Notes: generated from the sequence alone by a model not told the origin. A stretch of DNA of 64,000 bases from Bathynomus jamesi (GCA_023014485.1 JAJOZX010000087.1:1819501-1883500), one strand, 5' to 3'. Counted from the stretch's first letter, positions 30,584-44,118 are shown. A program made the numbers and translations.

Positions 30584-31939
30584 AGGGGTTCCAAAAAACC
30601 TTAGCTCCCCCATTTGCAGCTTACATGTTTACTTATATCGACATAGTTTTTAGTGATTATAAAAATATATAAAATTCTTTATTTATTGCAGGTATTAAAA
30701 TTACTTTAGCTGATAAAGTGATAATATAATGGCTTCTCAATTAATTGGTGATTCGGAGAGGCAACGTGTGATAGATCGCATACGAGCAATAACATTTCGG
30801 GAAGCTCGTGATGCTGGAGCCACCTTTATAACACGTTCATGGGTTGCCAAAAAGTTGCGAAGAAGTGAGGACTTCGTCAAAAGAAATTGGAATAAAACTT
30901 TAGATGAATGTGAAATGGATACAACCAAATCTGAGCGCCCAATTTGCCACTCTCTCAGGAAACAAAGGACATCATTGAAAGCGGTACGCGTAAGCGGAAA
31001 AACAGCCGTGCTAAACTTTCTAGAGAGATCGAAGTGTTGAGAGGAAAGATCGTTAGTGGTGAGATCATTCGACTGTACCGTCATAGGCAAGGTTTAAAGC
31101 CTTGGCATGAACTTCCAAAGCCAAGAAAAACCCACAGAATGTGGTTTGCCCATTATCTTGAAGATTGGAATGTGGATGATTTCATGCATTTAGCTGTCTC
31201 CGATGAATTTTTTGTTTACGTAACACGTCGACCTAACTACCAAAATGATCGAGTGTGGGCCACAACACCAGATGAAATCGATGACAATGAACATTATCGC
31301 GAATTATTAAAAAGTCCAGACTGTGTTGGTGTGTTTGTTTTGTTCACTGCAAAGAATCTCATGTGGGTGCTGAAGCCAAATGGTCAGAGTCGGGATGGAC
31401 AGTATTTTCGTGATATTATTCTATCCCAGCATGTCATTCCTTTTCTAAGAAACCCAAACAATGTTATGGATGTCGATCAGGTCACACTTCTGCACGATAA
31501 GGCCCCCTGCTTTAAGGCATTAGCCACTCAACAGTTGTTGCGGAACCATGAGATCGATTTCTTTGGAAATGAAGAATGGCCAGGAAATTCTCCTGACCTG
31601 AACGTCTGTGAACACATTGGATCAGTTATGAAGGACAAGGTTGAATGTCTCTTGTTTCAAGAACCTGTAGCAAATCGATTTTCGAAGGATACAATGACGC
31701 AACACATTGAAACTGTTTTAGCAAATTTGCGTAACGATCAAGATCTACTGACGTCACTTTTGGCAAGCTACCCAAAGCGAATTCAGGCTGTCTTGGAAGC
31801 CAATGGCGGGAACACCAAGTTTTAATTGCTTCTCATTAAATGCAGGATTAAATTCTCTTTTGTAAGGTATGTTTAGTTTTACTGTACCTCTAATGGTTTA
31901 GGCCATGGGCGGGGGGGGCTAAGGTTTATTGGAGTGTCG
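30584..31939 (+). mobile_element. DD37E element nested in the DD37D gene
   Basis: A 1356-bp element flanked by TA (30582-30583 and 31940-31941). The end repeats share TCCAA(A/T)AAACCTTAGC followed by a C run. A fragment of a related element is at 47395-47940. Confidence 0.88.
30729..31825 (+). pseudogene. DD37E Tc1/mariner transposase with one frameshift
   Basis: The first frame (30729 on) has an N-terminal HTH region: FREARDAGATFITRSWVAKK and FVKRNWNK. One frameshift between about 30905 and 30944 moves to a second frame that is then open to 31825: HRMWFAHYLEDWNVDDFMHL, VSDEFFVYVTRRP (first Asp), LHDKAPCFKA (second Asp), NSPDLNVCEHIGSVMKDKVE (Glu). I count 37 residues between the second Asp and the Glu. 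The C-terminus is NGGNTKF. It needs one indel to be whole, about 365 codons. Confidence 0.9.
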
Positions 31940-32890
31940 TACAGGAGCAGGGTGATAAATGTTGATCACTTGCGTCAGCTTCTTGTGGAGAAGTGGGAAG
32001 AGATACCACAGGAGCAGATGAATCGAACCATTGATGAGTTTCGTCCAAAATTGAAGAAAATTGTTGAAAGAGAAGGGAAACACAATTAACAACTTTTTTA
32101 ATAGGAATTCCAAAACATTGAAATGTTAATTTGATTTCTTTTGTAAACTTAGGATTTAAGTTCTGTTTCGAAATTCAAAATCCTTTTTTTATTTTCATGG
32201 TTTTTTTTAATGGAGGCATTTTCTATATTTTATAAATCTTATGATGTATTTTATAACTAAAATGAGAATAAAAATTTTAATACCAAAGTTTTACCGCTTT
32301 TGTGGACTCCCAGAATTCAAAACTGGAGCAATGTTCACCAACAAAATTTGTTGAACATAAACAATCCTCATTAAATCATTAATTTTGAATATAAGAATCT
32401 GAAAATTGGTGTACATATATACTGTTTACATGGCTTTGATCTGTATGAGTTTCATTATGATTGGTTAATAAATGTTGATTTCATGGCTGTTTTAAGAGTG
32501 AACCTTTTTTTTTGGCAGATTCTGTATGTTCGATAATGTTCGAATAATAAAATTAATAGTATGTACAGTTAATCAAAAAGCTATCTTAAAATAATTAAAT
32601 TGAATAAAGCTACATTAGCCAATGGTGCGCGACTTCTGAGACACCATTGGCTAATGGAGCTTCATTCAATTTAATTATTTTAAGATAGCTTTTTGATTAA
32701 CTGTACATACTATTTTTTTTTTTATTCGAACATTATCGAACATATATTGTAATTAAACATCACTTATAAACCATTTCGACTCGTAATCCTCGTAAATCTG
32801 AATAAAGCCTATGCTGCGCGACTTCTGAGACACCCTGTGTATATATACTCTCTCTGTCGCGACGAAGTATGAAGAAGAAAAACACTTCAG

Positions 32891-32923
<33 letters not shown>

Positions 32924-32926
<3 letters not shown>

Positions 32927-33693
32927 ACAGTCAAAGTGTGTAACCAGGCATTTCGCGTATTGGGTGAAACTTTTAGTCATTTCGCGAAATGGCTGTTTCA
33001 CTTGGTCATTTCGCGAAATGACTAAAATCTTCAGCCATTACGCGAAATGGCTGAAATTCCACCTTGGTCATTTTATGAAATGGCTAAAATAACTTTTGTC
33101 ATGAATTCATAAAAATAACAAACATCACAATAAAATTGGAAACCTTTATTTAACTAACTAAATCCTCTAAAACATATATACATCCACAGGTCTGTTCAAA
33201 TAAGTGAGAAACACTCTTCGAATACACATTTGAACACATTTAAACATTTGAACACATTTGAATTTAAATTTTCAATATAGAGGTTTTCAAATACTAACCG
33301 GGCCTTCAATGTTATTCCGATGTCCGCCATTGAAGGCCCAGTTAGGTCAACTGTATGCTCTTGACAATTGGTTAGGTTAAGTCGTGTTATTTTCGTTAAA
33401 AGTAACGAAAATAACACAACTTAACCTAACCAATTGTCAAGGGCATACAGTTGACCTAACCTGGCATACAGGTGACCTAACCGGGCATACAGGTGACCTA
33501 ACCGGGCATACAGTTGACCTAACCGGGGAAATGATGTTGTACGAAATGACCAAGGTGGAATTTCAGCCATTTCGCGTAATGGCTGAAGATTTTAGTCATT
33601 TCGCGAAATGACCAAGTGAAACAGCCATTTCGCGAAATGACTAAAAGTTTCAGCCATTACGCGAAATGGCTGATTACACACTTTGACTGTAAC
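32924..33693. mobile_element. Foldback element FB-d with two core copies
   Basis: A 770-bp element with GTTACAGTCAAAGTGTGTAA ends, lying in AT microsatellite, so the target duplication is ambiguous. The arms carry repeated CATTTCGCGAAATGGCTG and related units (32950-33075, inverted 33555-33670). The centre has two copies of the shared core back to back (about 33340-33400 and 33400-33460): TAACGAAAATAACACAAC, TTAACCTAACCAATTGTCAA, then four direct GCATACAG(T/G)TGACCTAACC units. A 33100-33330 AT-rich segment is asymmetric. Confidence 0.85.
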
Positions 33694-33706
33694 ATATATA
33701 TATATA

Positions 33707-33716
<10 letters not shown>

Positions 33717-33756
<40 letters not shown>
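33717..33756. repeat. (AG)n microsatellite
   Basis: The AG run follows a short AT run abutting FB-d. Confidence 0.95.
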
Positions 33757-33761
<5 letters not shown>

Positions 33762-34689
33762 TAGGTAGGTTTGCTTATCATTGTAAGGCATCTTCCAATA
33801 CGTCCCGTGCGGACGTAGTTTGAAACAATCGTATAGGTATTTTTTCTTTTAATGAGAAGTTGTTCTGCCAATGCCACAGAGTTCTCGCCATTGTTATAGC
33901 ATCCACTAAGTCTTCATCTGTCTTCCGTGGAAATATGGTTACAGTGACGCGGTGGCTTTCTTGCGTTATAATTCATTCACCTTCGAAAAACTGCTTAATA
34001 GAGTATATTTAATCAGAAGAAAACTCGTGTTACATGCACTCGCTTTGAGTTGGTCCACGTTGCAGAATTGGTTGGCTGGTGTAGTTGTTATTGTAGTTGC
34101 GTTCAATAAATAATGCAGCAATTTTGAAATACAAAATGTTTTGATTGTTGTCAAACACGTAATTGCAATTGTCAATTACATAACGCTTTGTCATTTAGTC
34201 ATTGTCACGAAATGAATTTTGTCAAAAGCATTTGAAGTTTGTTGGATCGCATTTGCAAAACGCTCTATTATCTTCTCTTTTCTAAGTTCACCCAAAAAAG
34301 AAGTTTTGAAGACCATATCTTCTACCAAAAGAAGTTATGTATCATTAGAAGAAGTTATTCTATCATCTGAAAAGAAGCTAAGAAGCTTTGATACCCCAAA
34401 GAAGGAAAAACTTTCCCTAGAATACACTCTCAAAAAGAAGTTATTTCATTTGAATTAAAATGTTTTATTTTCAATGTAATCACCTATTGCCACTCCTACA
34501 ATGGCAGGATTATTATTACCAGCATCATTGAAATTCGAACTCCCACCCTGAGTGTTTTCACTTCGCTTATAGAGAAACTGTGTTACTGGAGCTGGCCGAT
34601 AGATAATTTGGTGACGATATTGGGGTGTTTTCTGTAATTTCGCCACACTTTAATAAAATAAAAATCAGTGCGTGAACTTATATTTCATG
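33757..34689. other. Stretch without a confident gene
   Basis: A plus-strand frame at 34219-34458 is lysine-rich (SSPKKEVLKTISSTKRSYVS) and a minus-strand frame at 34455-34646 has no motif. Neither can be assigned. No repeat boundaries were recognised. Confidence 0.45.
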
Positions 34690-35085
34690 AAACTTGGCAG
34701 GGTTATTGTTAAAGGATGGAAGGGTTATGCTCAGGCACACAGCATGCTCAAAGTGTCTTCCTCTTCATGAAATTTCTAAAATTGTGATGAATCGGGATAA
34801 TGTAATTTTTTATCAAGGTCTCCGGCATTTCACTCTAAATGGATTGGGTTTCATGTTCAACCGCTGCTTTTGGAGCTTCCAATCTCCTGGAATTTTCTTT
34901 GAAATCCCTGTCCATTACATATCCCCACAAAAGAAATCGCAAGGATTGAGGTCAGGTTTTATACAAAAATTCCATAACCGCATATGTTGTATGAGATTTT
35001 CTGCCGTCCTGCTGAAATCAAATGCTATTCATGTCACTGTTTTAGTTCATACGAAGTGGGATGAACATTGAACAGTTCTTGGAGG
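34690..35085 (-). pseudogene. Tc1/mariner transposase remnant
   Basis: The minus strand has FQQDGRKSHTTYAVMEFLYK (second catalytic Asp) and, after a deletion, LLWGYVMDRDFKE or, in a second frame, DLNPCDFF (third Asp region). Near 34740 it ends RGRHFEHAV, the usual C-terminal pattern. Several stops and frameshifts. N-terminal half absent; no terminal repeats recognised. Confidence 0.65.
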
Positions 35086-37070
<1,985 letters not shown>

Positions 37071-37074
37071 AGTT

Positions 37075-38562
37075 TGATGGGTGAGTCACGACGAAATGTC
37101 ATAACTTCGGGAGCTTATAGCTGAGGTCATTCCCAGTCAAAACTTTCATATGAACATAGGTCCGATTCTTAACGGTTATGGAGCTATGGATGTTTGAATT
37201 TCAAGCATGCGCATGCGTGACCTTGAGCTGAATTCACAGTTCCTTACCGAACCGAACTAACTACGCAGTAGTGTTGTGTTTCACAGCGTGCAGTTGATGT
37301 TTTGTGCGTTCAGTATGCCTTTTACGTTTTCAAATGCCGAATATGCCGATATGGTGTATGTTTACGGATTTTGAGATGGAAATACTACTGCTGCTGTCGC
37401 TGAATACCAGCGACGTTTTCCAAATCGAAAAATTCCGGATCGGCGAGTGTAAAGCAATGTTTTGCGGAGATTGCGAGAGAACGGTTCATTTCCTAGCGTT
37501 ACTGTTTTATCTGAGCGTCCGGTACAATAAAATGTTGCTGAACAAGAAAACATTATTCAGATGGTACAGCGGAGTCCCCATGTTAGTACGTGAAGGATTT
37601 CCACACGTCGTAGTGTTCCTCAAACGAGAGTATGTAGAACGTTACACGAAGAAGGCATGCATCCATACCACATGCAGTGCGTTCAGCAGCTCCAACCTGG
37701 GGATCGTGCTCAACGGCTAAAATTTTGTAATTGGCTCAATGTCGATCGACAATTGCATCGATACGTCTTGTTCTGCGATGAGGCTCAATTTATCCGCGAC
37801 GGTGTCAACAACACTCGCAATTCGCATGTGTGGTCAGAAATAAATCCTCATGCCATTGTGAAACGTAATTTTCAACATCGGTTCAGTGTCAATGTGTGGT
37901 GTGGTATTCTCTACGATCAGCTGATTGGTCCGTTTATCTTCGAAGGTAGTCTTACAGGTAACATTTATATACGGTTTCTGCAAGACGAACTGCCGCCACT
38001 GTTAGATGTACCTTTGGCAACATGATTGCGTATGTACTTCCAACAAGACGGAGCTCCTCCCCACTTTAGCCGTGCACGAGTGCAGTGAGAACCCATCTCG
38101 ATGATCGCTTCCCTGGTCAATGGATCGGTCGTGGTGGTGCACAAAATTGGCCACCGAAGTCTCCGGACCTAGCCCCTCTAGATTTTTACCTGTGGGGGCG
38201 CACGAAAGAGCTGGTGTACCAGAGGAACGTGGAAACATGAGATGTATTGCTCCGTCGCATTTTGGATGATGCAGTCCTTATAAAGGTCAATCGTAATGAA
38301 CTAATGCGAGCTACACGCGCGATTCACAGACGAGCCGCGATGTGTATTGACGCCGAGGGTAGTCATTTTGAACAGTTATTGTAAATTCATGAATAAAAAC
38401 TTTAGCAGCTATTTGTTTGCTTATTCTTATTTTTAAACATTCAAGCATTCATAGCTCCATAACCGTTTAGAATCGGACCTATGTTCATATGAAGTTTTTG
38501 ACCTGGGAATGACCTCAGCTGTCAGCTCTCGAAGTTATGACATTTCGTCGTGACTCACCCTG
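37075..38562 (+). mobile_element. DD41D Tc1/mariner element with about 115-bp terminal repeats
   Basis: The right end is ACTCACCCTG followed by TA (38563-38564). The left end is diverged at its outermost bases near 37075-37079 but then matches for about 115 bp: GTGAGTCACGACGAAATGTC, GAACATAGGTCCGATTCT and GGTTATGGAGCTATG. Long terminal repeats distinguish it from the two other full DD41D elements. Confidence 0.85.
37315..38384 (+). pseudogene. DD41D transposase, degraded
   Basis: ATG 37315 opens MPFTFSNAEYADMVYVYG, then TGA, then AAVAEYQRRFPNRKIPDRRV (HTH). Later frames give QQLQPGDRAQRLKFCNWL, LFCDEAQF (first Asp), FSVNVWCGILYDQLIGPF and YFQQDGAPPHF (second Asp). The third-Asp block KSPDLAPLDFYLWG and end HFEQLL (stop 38382-38384) follow. 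An apparent 8-nt insertion in GTGCACGAGTGCAGTG (near 38083) shifts the frame; without it the last two Asp are 41 residues apart. Further frameshifts lie near 37370 and 37640. Confidence 0.85.
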
Positions 38563-38589
38563 TATACAAACCATCAAAGGTCTATTAGA

Positions 38590-39007
38590 ACCGGTTATAA
38601 CTGTTTAACATGTCTTCAGTAAAGGATTTAAAGACCAACCTGAGGGTTATCTCCTGAATATGCCAAATTCCATACATACATGACTACGAAGTTTTAATTA
38701 ATATAGGACCTGATACGGCTCTATATAGGTTTTTGTGATAGTGGATTTAATATGGAATCAAATGAAGGTTATTTATAGCAGTTTATCAGATAAACGAATT
38801 TTTATTATATTTATTTGTATTTGTATTTTGTATCTGTGTTGAATTGAGAACAAAGAATTGGTAATTAGGGCTTGCAACTACTGATAGGGAAACGTTTTGA
38901 TAATGTTTTTGTATTAAAAATGTCATTTTTCTCTTCCCACTTGTTATATTATTTTTATTTAAGCTTTATATTAAAACTAATTAATTTCCATGTATATCAA
39001 AGCAACC

Positions 39008-39045
<38 letters not shown>

Positions 39046-39312
39046 TAATTAATTATATACAAATTCTTATTTCTATTACAATTAATTCGTTAAAAACACT
39101 AGCGAGAGGGCGCGAAAAAGTGAGAGAATGAATATGAAATGTAATTACGGGGTTCAATTTTAGATTAATGTGAATATGAGTAAGCACCAGTGTGAAATTA
39201 AATGTGAATAAAAGTGAAGATGAGAGCGCGTGAACAGAAAATTGATATTTGTTTAAACTCATTGCATTCCGTAGACTGTAGAGTATTAAGTTTTAAAAGT
39301 TTTAATAAAGTA
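38590..39312. other. AT-rich stretch without recognised gene
   Basis: Contains an (ATT)n microsatellite at about 39011-39043; otherwise nothing recognised. Confidence 0.55.
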
Positions 39313-39903
39313 CATTTCAGTTAGTTAACAAACGGTAGCTCGCTATCGCCCTCCGGGCAGGTAGCAGTATATGTCACAGTATATGTAGCAGTATATGTTA
39401 CAGGTTGTAGATTTAAAATTATATTGTATGAGGCCCTCATAGGAAGAAGTGGCTAAGCTACAAAATTTTAAAAAACGCAATTACTCCCATTACCCCCACC
39501 CCTCTCCCTCATTTCAGTTAGTTAACAAACGGTAGCTCGCTATCGCCCTCCGGGCAGGTAGCAGTATATGTCACAGTATATGTAGCAGTATATGTTACAG
39601 GTTGTAGATTTAAAATTATATTGTATGAGGCCCTCATAGGAAGAAGTGGCTAAGCTACAAAATTTTAAAAAACGCAATTACTCCCATTACCCCCACCCCT
39701 CTCCCTCATTTCAGTTAGTTAACAAACGGTAGCTCGCTATCGCCCTCCGGGCAGGTAGCAGTATGTCACAGTAAATGTAGCAGTATATGTTACAGGTTGT
39801 AGATTTAAAATTATATTGTATGAGGCCCTCATAGGAAGAAGTGGCTAAGCTACAAAATTTTAAAAAACGCAATTACCCCCATTACCCCCACCCCTCTCCC
39901 TCA
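39313..39903. repeat. Three tandem 197-bp units
   Basis: CATTTCAGTTAGTTAACAAA begins at 39313, 39510 and 39707, exactly 197 bp apart. Units are nearly identical; the third lacks four bases (TATA) near 39762. Each unit holds GGTAGCTCGCTATCGCCCTC, several GTAGCAGTATATGT motifs and ends in a C-rich (TTACCCCCACCCC) segment that expands at 39895-40025. Confidence 0.93.
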
Positions 39904-40025
39904 TTACCCCCCACCCCCACTTCCCCATTACCCCCACACACAAGAGTAAAAAACTCCATTACCCCCACCCCTCTTCCCATTACCCCCACCCCAACTCCCC
40001 AATTATCCCACCCCTCACCCACTAC

Positions 40026-40345
40026 CCCCGGGTGGGTAGCACTGTAACATATACTGCTACCCGCACGGAGGGCGGGTAGCAGTATATGTCACACAATGTG
40101 AAGCTCAAGATTTTCATGGCTACGTTCTTTTCTGTAGTTTTATCAGGGTGCTGGGGCCTTCGGATCCAGTAATTGTGACCTAGGACCGGGAAAATTGAGA
40201 GAACACATCGGAAGATCGGGCTATCAGTTGGTGGTGGTTGCAAAATTTTCCGATGTGCCGTTTAGGCTGTGTACGGTTCCGAAGAAAGCGGACAGACAGA
40301 CACACAGACACACAGACACATTTTAGTTCAATAGTATATACGATG
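40026..40345 (-). mobile_element. Helitron-like sequence related to the element at 42224
   Basis: On the minus strand from about 40345 it begins TATATACTATTGAAC, then a GTCTGTGTGTCTG-type run, and later has CTACAGAAAAGAACG and CATGAAAATCTTGAGCTTC. The same blocks occur in the Helitron-like element at 42224-42669, although the latter blocks are in the opposite relative orientation. A hairpin of GGTAGCAGTATATG type lies near 40034-40090. Boundaries are uncertain; it may include the 197-bp units. Confidence 0.4.
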
Positions 40346-40764
40346 TAGCTATTAAGAACACTACACTTATGCTTAACAACACACTTTATAAACGGAGATA
40401 CTGTATATATCGCAAGAATAGATTAAAGTTAAAACTCTGCAAATCAAAGTAATACAAAGATCAAAGGAGAACGCGTAACGTTTTTTACCCAAATAATGAA
40501 TCCTTTTCAGTTCTGTAAAACTAAGAATTTTAGGCCAGTCAAAGCGATTAAAAGTGGCGATAAATCTAAATCACTTTGGTTGGCTAAAAATTCTTAGTTG
40601 CATCGAAATGAAAAGGCTTAGTTATTTGGACCGAAAATACAGTATATTTCTTGCATTTCTTGGCTAATTAAGTAGGCGAGAGTGAAGTTGGAAAGATGCT
40701 GTGTTTGGGGAAATTCGCTAACAACGCTTTAAACAAATCTTTGTCATCCAAAAAAAAAAGTAAT

Positions 40765-41545
40765 AAGGTTATTATCTGATGCTGATTTCCTTGATCACTC
40801 TAGTGCATTATTTAAAGAGCTAAAACTACTAAAGCTCAAAGATATAATCAAACTGGCACATTTTATTTTTATTTACGAGTGTAAGAACAAAATCATTAAC
40901 TTACAGCGCGTAAATCGATATTTTGTAACTCATCAAGAAATCCACTCGTATCAGACCAGAAATAGATCAAAGCTTGTTATACCTCAATTTAGATTGTCTT
41001 CATCTCCAAAGGTATCCATTTTCATTGGATTGAAACTATGGAATGATTTAAAATGCTGATATAAAAAAATATTGTGAATGTAAGTTCGTTTAAAACCAAG
41101 TTAAAATCCTAATTAATAATGGCATACCTAAAAAACTCTAGGATTAATATACATTACTATTGTTTATCCATTTCTTGTGTGTAATCTAGGCTAGAAGACA
41201 CATTACTCGTGATTGTTCAATTCTTATCTCTCATGTATAATATTGATTTCTTTGTATGGTATTGGTATAATATCTTCAATAATGACCTTGCATTTATTAT
41301 ATCAGTAATGATAATTTAAGATTAATACATACCTTAATTTTTAATAATACTTATTCATGATTTATTTATTATTAATTCATAATAACTATGTTTTATTTTT
41401 AATAAGAGCCCAGTAAACCCTAAAGCTTAAGGGCCAAATTAAATAAAACAATAGTCCAGTTTCACAATTATTTGTCATTGTAAATTGTAAGACCAATGTA
41501 TTTATTTTATCATTAATAAAGGTTATTCAATTCAATTCAATTCAG
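40765..41545 (+). pseudogene. LINE ORF2 C-terminal end with TTCAA-type 3' tail
   Basis: The plus strand reads LLSDADFLDHSSALFKELK, LLKLKDIIKLAHFIFIYECK, HQEIHSYQTRNRSKLVIP and FIGLKLWNDL. This is the conserved C-terminal region of Jockey/RTE-like LINE polymerases (LKLL-L-DI-KL, THSY-TR, LWN-L). It stops near 41060. The 3' UTR ends in about four ATTCA units at 41527-41545, a typical LINE tail. RT core absent. Confidence 0.75.
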
Positions 41546-41689
41546 TGCTGTACGCAGTATAGAGTTTGACAAAACTGTTAATGAAACAGGATCCAAGAGA
41601 GTGAAATATATATAGTATGTCATGCCTTTCATGACCTTTTTTGGCCACGCCAATAACAATATTATTTTGGAGTTAACTTTTTCGTAACG

Positions 41690-41770
41690 GCCAAAGTTAT
41701 ATGACGGAAAAGACCTACAACATTACGTGGGATCCGAACCAAGAAGGGTCGCTGCATTATCTGAAATCAG
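41690..41770 (+). repeat. Dispersed repeat S1, copy 2 (partial)
   Basis: ATGACGGAAAAGACCTACAA, CATTACGTGGGATCCGAACC and GGTCGCTGCATT match the S1 copies at 43445 and 58080. Confidence 0.7.
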
Positions 41771-42223
41771 TGGCTACAACGTTATGACTACGCCAATTCA
41801 AAAGAAAAATTCAGTCCATTTTCTCAAGTTTTCTCGAGAGTTTTTTTTACATATAAAACGAACATTAGTTTGCCTTCGTCGCAACGAAAGCTAATGTATA
41901 GCTTTTTGTAAAAACTGTGGTCCTATTAGAACAACTTTAAAAGAGAAAAACTGGTAATGCATCGATAAATGAAAGGGATTTATCGAGTGAATAATTGACT
42001 GTGCTGACATCACAGTAAAGAAAATGGTGAAAAACTGAAAACATTTAACTTCTTCAACGCAGAACTCATCGAAACTTATACGATGTACGTTAGAAAGAAA
42101 AGGAAAAAGCTATTTTACCTTTAAACTAAGACCAGACAATGTTTTCATACTTCTTGGCAAGCAAAAAATACAGAAACCAAAGTATTAAGTAAAGACCTTA
42201 AATAATAATAATAATAATAATAA

Positions 42224-42669
42224 TCTATACTATAATAAGAGAGCTGTCCGTCCGTCTGTCTGTCTGTCTGTCCGTCCGTCACACTTTCAGAAATTGTTAA
42301 AATAAAAATTGTGAGAAAAAAATTCAGAAAGTGTAAAAAAAATTCAGAAATTGTATTACCGGCGGGAATGTGAAGCTCAAGATTTTCATGACTGTTCTTT
42401 TCTGTAGTTAAGCAACGGGGGAAGGGTGGGGGTTGGAGGAAGGGTGTGGGTGGGGGAAGGTGGGGGGGGGGGTAATGGGGGGGGGAATGGGGGTAGATAG
42501 GGGGTTGGGGAGGGGGTTAGCCCCAAAGCTGAATGGGGGTGAGGAGGTTTTGGGAGATACCAGATTCAGAAATGTTGACAGAATGTGAAGCTCAAAATTT
42601 TCACGGCTGGGTTCTTTTTTTGTAGTTTAGCCTGTCTAACCGTCAGCGAAGCGGCGGGAAGTGTACTAG
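42224..42669 (+). mobile_element. Non-autonomous Helitron-like element
   Basis: It starts TCTATACTATAATAAGAGAG, followed by a TCCGTCTGTCTG run, and ends AGCGAAGCGGCGGGAAGTGT then ACTAG, immediately followed by T. It sits between A and T inside an (AAT)n microsatellite, without target duplication. A 5' TC, a 3' CTAG (CTRR) with a GC-rich segment just upstream and A/T insertion are the Helitron hallmarks. No Rep/helicase is encoded. It contains a G-run (42415-42540). Confidence 0.72.
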
Positions 42670-42959
42670 TAATAATAATAATAATCTCAACAAACTCATT
42701 AACATCTTAGACACTATAATGAGTTAAAATTCATTGTCAAAATAATTATGAAAAAAAACGGTAGTAAGACTTTTTTGTAAGAAAGGAGAATTAAAGCGTA
42801 ATTTGAGTTTACTTCAAAGAATAAAAAGTAAACGGTATCACTTCGAAAAAGAGCACACCAGCTGCAATCTCGGACATTATGTGTGCCTCATTTACTGAAA
42901 GAAATAAAAATGAGATCATGAAAAAAACCTTTTTACATCGTAGAAATACCAAACAATTA

Positions 42960-42987
42960 AGGAAAATTATCACGCTAATATATATAT

Positions 42988-43056
<69 letters not shown>
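42960..43056. repeat. (AT)n microsatellite
   Basis: Directly abuts the left arm of the palindrome at 43057. A second AT run lies at 43258-43290, beyond the right arm. Confidence 0.95.
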
Positions 43057-43060
<4 letters not shown>

Positions 43061-43213
43061 AAAACCACGAAGGGAAAAGAAACACAAAGGGGTGCTCAAG
43101 CGCTTTCGTCTAATGACATCCTCAGGAACACTGAGGATGTCATCCTGAGGATGTCATTAGACGAAAGCGCTTGAGCACCCCTTTGTGTTTCTTTTCCCTT
43201 CGTGGTTTTATTC
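43057..43213. repeat. Perfect 71-bp inverted repeat between microsatellites
   Basis: Arms 43057-43127 and 43143-43213 are reverse complements (GAATAAAACCACGAAGGG, ending CTAATGACATCCTCAGGA). The 15-bp spacer itself contains part of the arm (CTGAGGATGTCAT), so short secondary pairings exist. No target duplication can be read in the AT flanks. Confidence 0.9.
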
Positions 43214-43253
43214 ATCATAAATATTTTTCACGTGTCACTTTCGTGAAATAATT

Positions 43254-43299
<46 letters not shown>

Positions 43300-43444
43300 A
43301 TATATATACAGTTGGACGATGGTGGAATGTTGCGCACATCTTGCCAAAAGGAAGGAAAATGCGTACACACACGAAATAATTTAATAATGAACGTAAGTGA
43401 GTAAACGAATGTTAATAATAATAATGTTTAAGGTTGTATAACCT

Positions 43445-43620
43445 CCTTCGTAACAACAAAGGTCACTTGACGGAGGAGACCCACAGCTTTACTCGGGATC
43501 CGAACCATCTACATCATTTGAAGACAAAAGAAGGTTACCCATCCACCAACTAAAAAGACTCAACGTCGGTTAGCATCGCTGATCTCACGGGAAGTGGTGT
43601 TGCTGCAGGGCCACTACATA
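43445..43620 (+). repeat. Dispersed repeat S1, copy 3
   Basis: GGTCACTTGACGGAGGAGAC, CACAGCTTTACTCGGGATCC, CCATCCACCAACT and GCATCGCTGATC match the copy at 8015-8215 across about 170 bp. Confidence 0.7.
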
Positions 43621-43624
43621 GCCC

Positions 43625-44118
43625 ATCAACATACATTAATTTTTTTACATTAAAGAAAAAAAAATGACGTGAAAGTCAAAGGTAATAAATGAACCTGAAA
43701 TTCAAATTTTTTATTGTTTAAAAGCAAGATAGAGAGAATACAAGTACAATTTTCAGTATAAAGAACATAAAATTTTAAGTACTACACTCAAAGACTTTCC
43801 ATATTATGAAGCAACGAGAATTACCTTGTATGGCAACAATTCCTTACATACATTACATACGTAATTTAGGAGAAATGAAAGCATAGGATATGGAAAGAAA
43901 GGTAAAGAGGGAGAGAGACTGACATCCATCCAAGATTTTCCGTTTTAATTGAATACAAAGATCTTTCAAATTTCATTCCAGATTATTCCAAATATCAACT
44001 CCTTCGTATGAGAGAGATCTCTCTCATATTTCAAGTGTAAGGTTAGGTTTTTGGAAGTAAATTTATCATTGCCTTAGGTTTACTTGTTCATATAATATGG
44101 TTTCCATCATAATGATGG
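43625..44118. other. Stretch without a confident gene
   Basis: AT-rich; no motif or repeat boundary was recognised apart from a short palindrome around 44097-44130. Confidence 0.5.

Larger units (their letters stand above)
29669..32089 (+). pseudogene. DD37D transposase, split by a DD37E element
   Basis: It starts at ATG 29669 (MNMPFSEEDKIIIKHDRL) with an HTH region, shifts frame near 29805, then reads RRIIKQDLQLKPFK. After frameshifts near 30110 come NDRVYSHVQYK, MVSVGISKLGKTFIHFIE and FQQDGATSHTA (second Asp). NPVDYGIWE (third Asp) follows; I count 37 residues between. The frame breaks at 30583 in RIY. It resumes at 31942 with RSRVINVDHLRQLLVE and ends KHN at 32089. Removing the insert and one TA restores the frame exactly. 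Confidence 0.88.
29389..32524 (+). mobile_element. DD37D (maT-like) element, interrupted by a DD37E element
   Basis: TA flanks it (29387-29388 and 32525-32526). The ends are inverted repeats containing TCTGCCAAAAAAAA followed by GGTTCACTCT. Without the inner insertion the element is about 1.78 kb. Confidence 0.85.

Noticed and set aside
34219..34458. Lysine-rich frame resembling part of a THAP/P-element protein
   Set aside because: No zinc-coordinating residues or other THAP signature; the resemblance is composition only.
39313..39903. CRISPR-like array
   Set aside because: Three 197-bp tandem units without spacers, in a eukaryotic setting.
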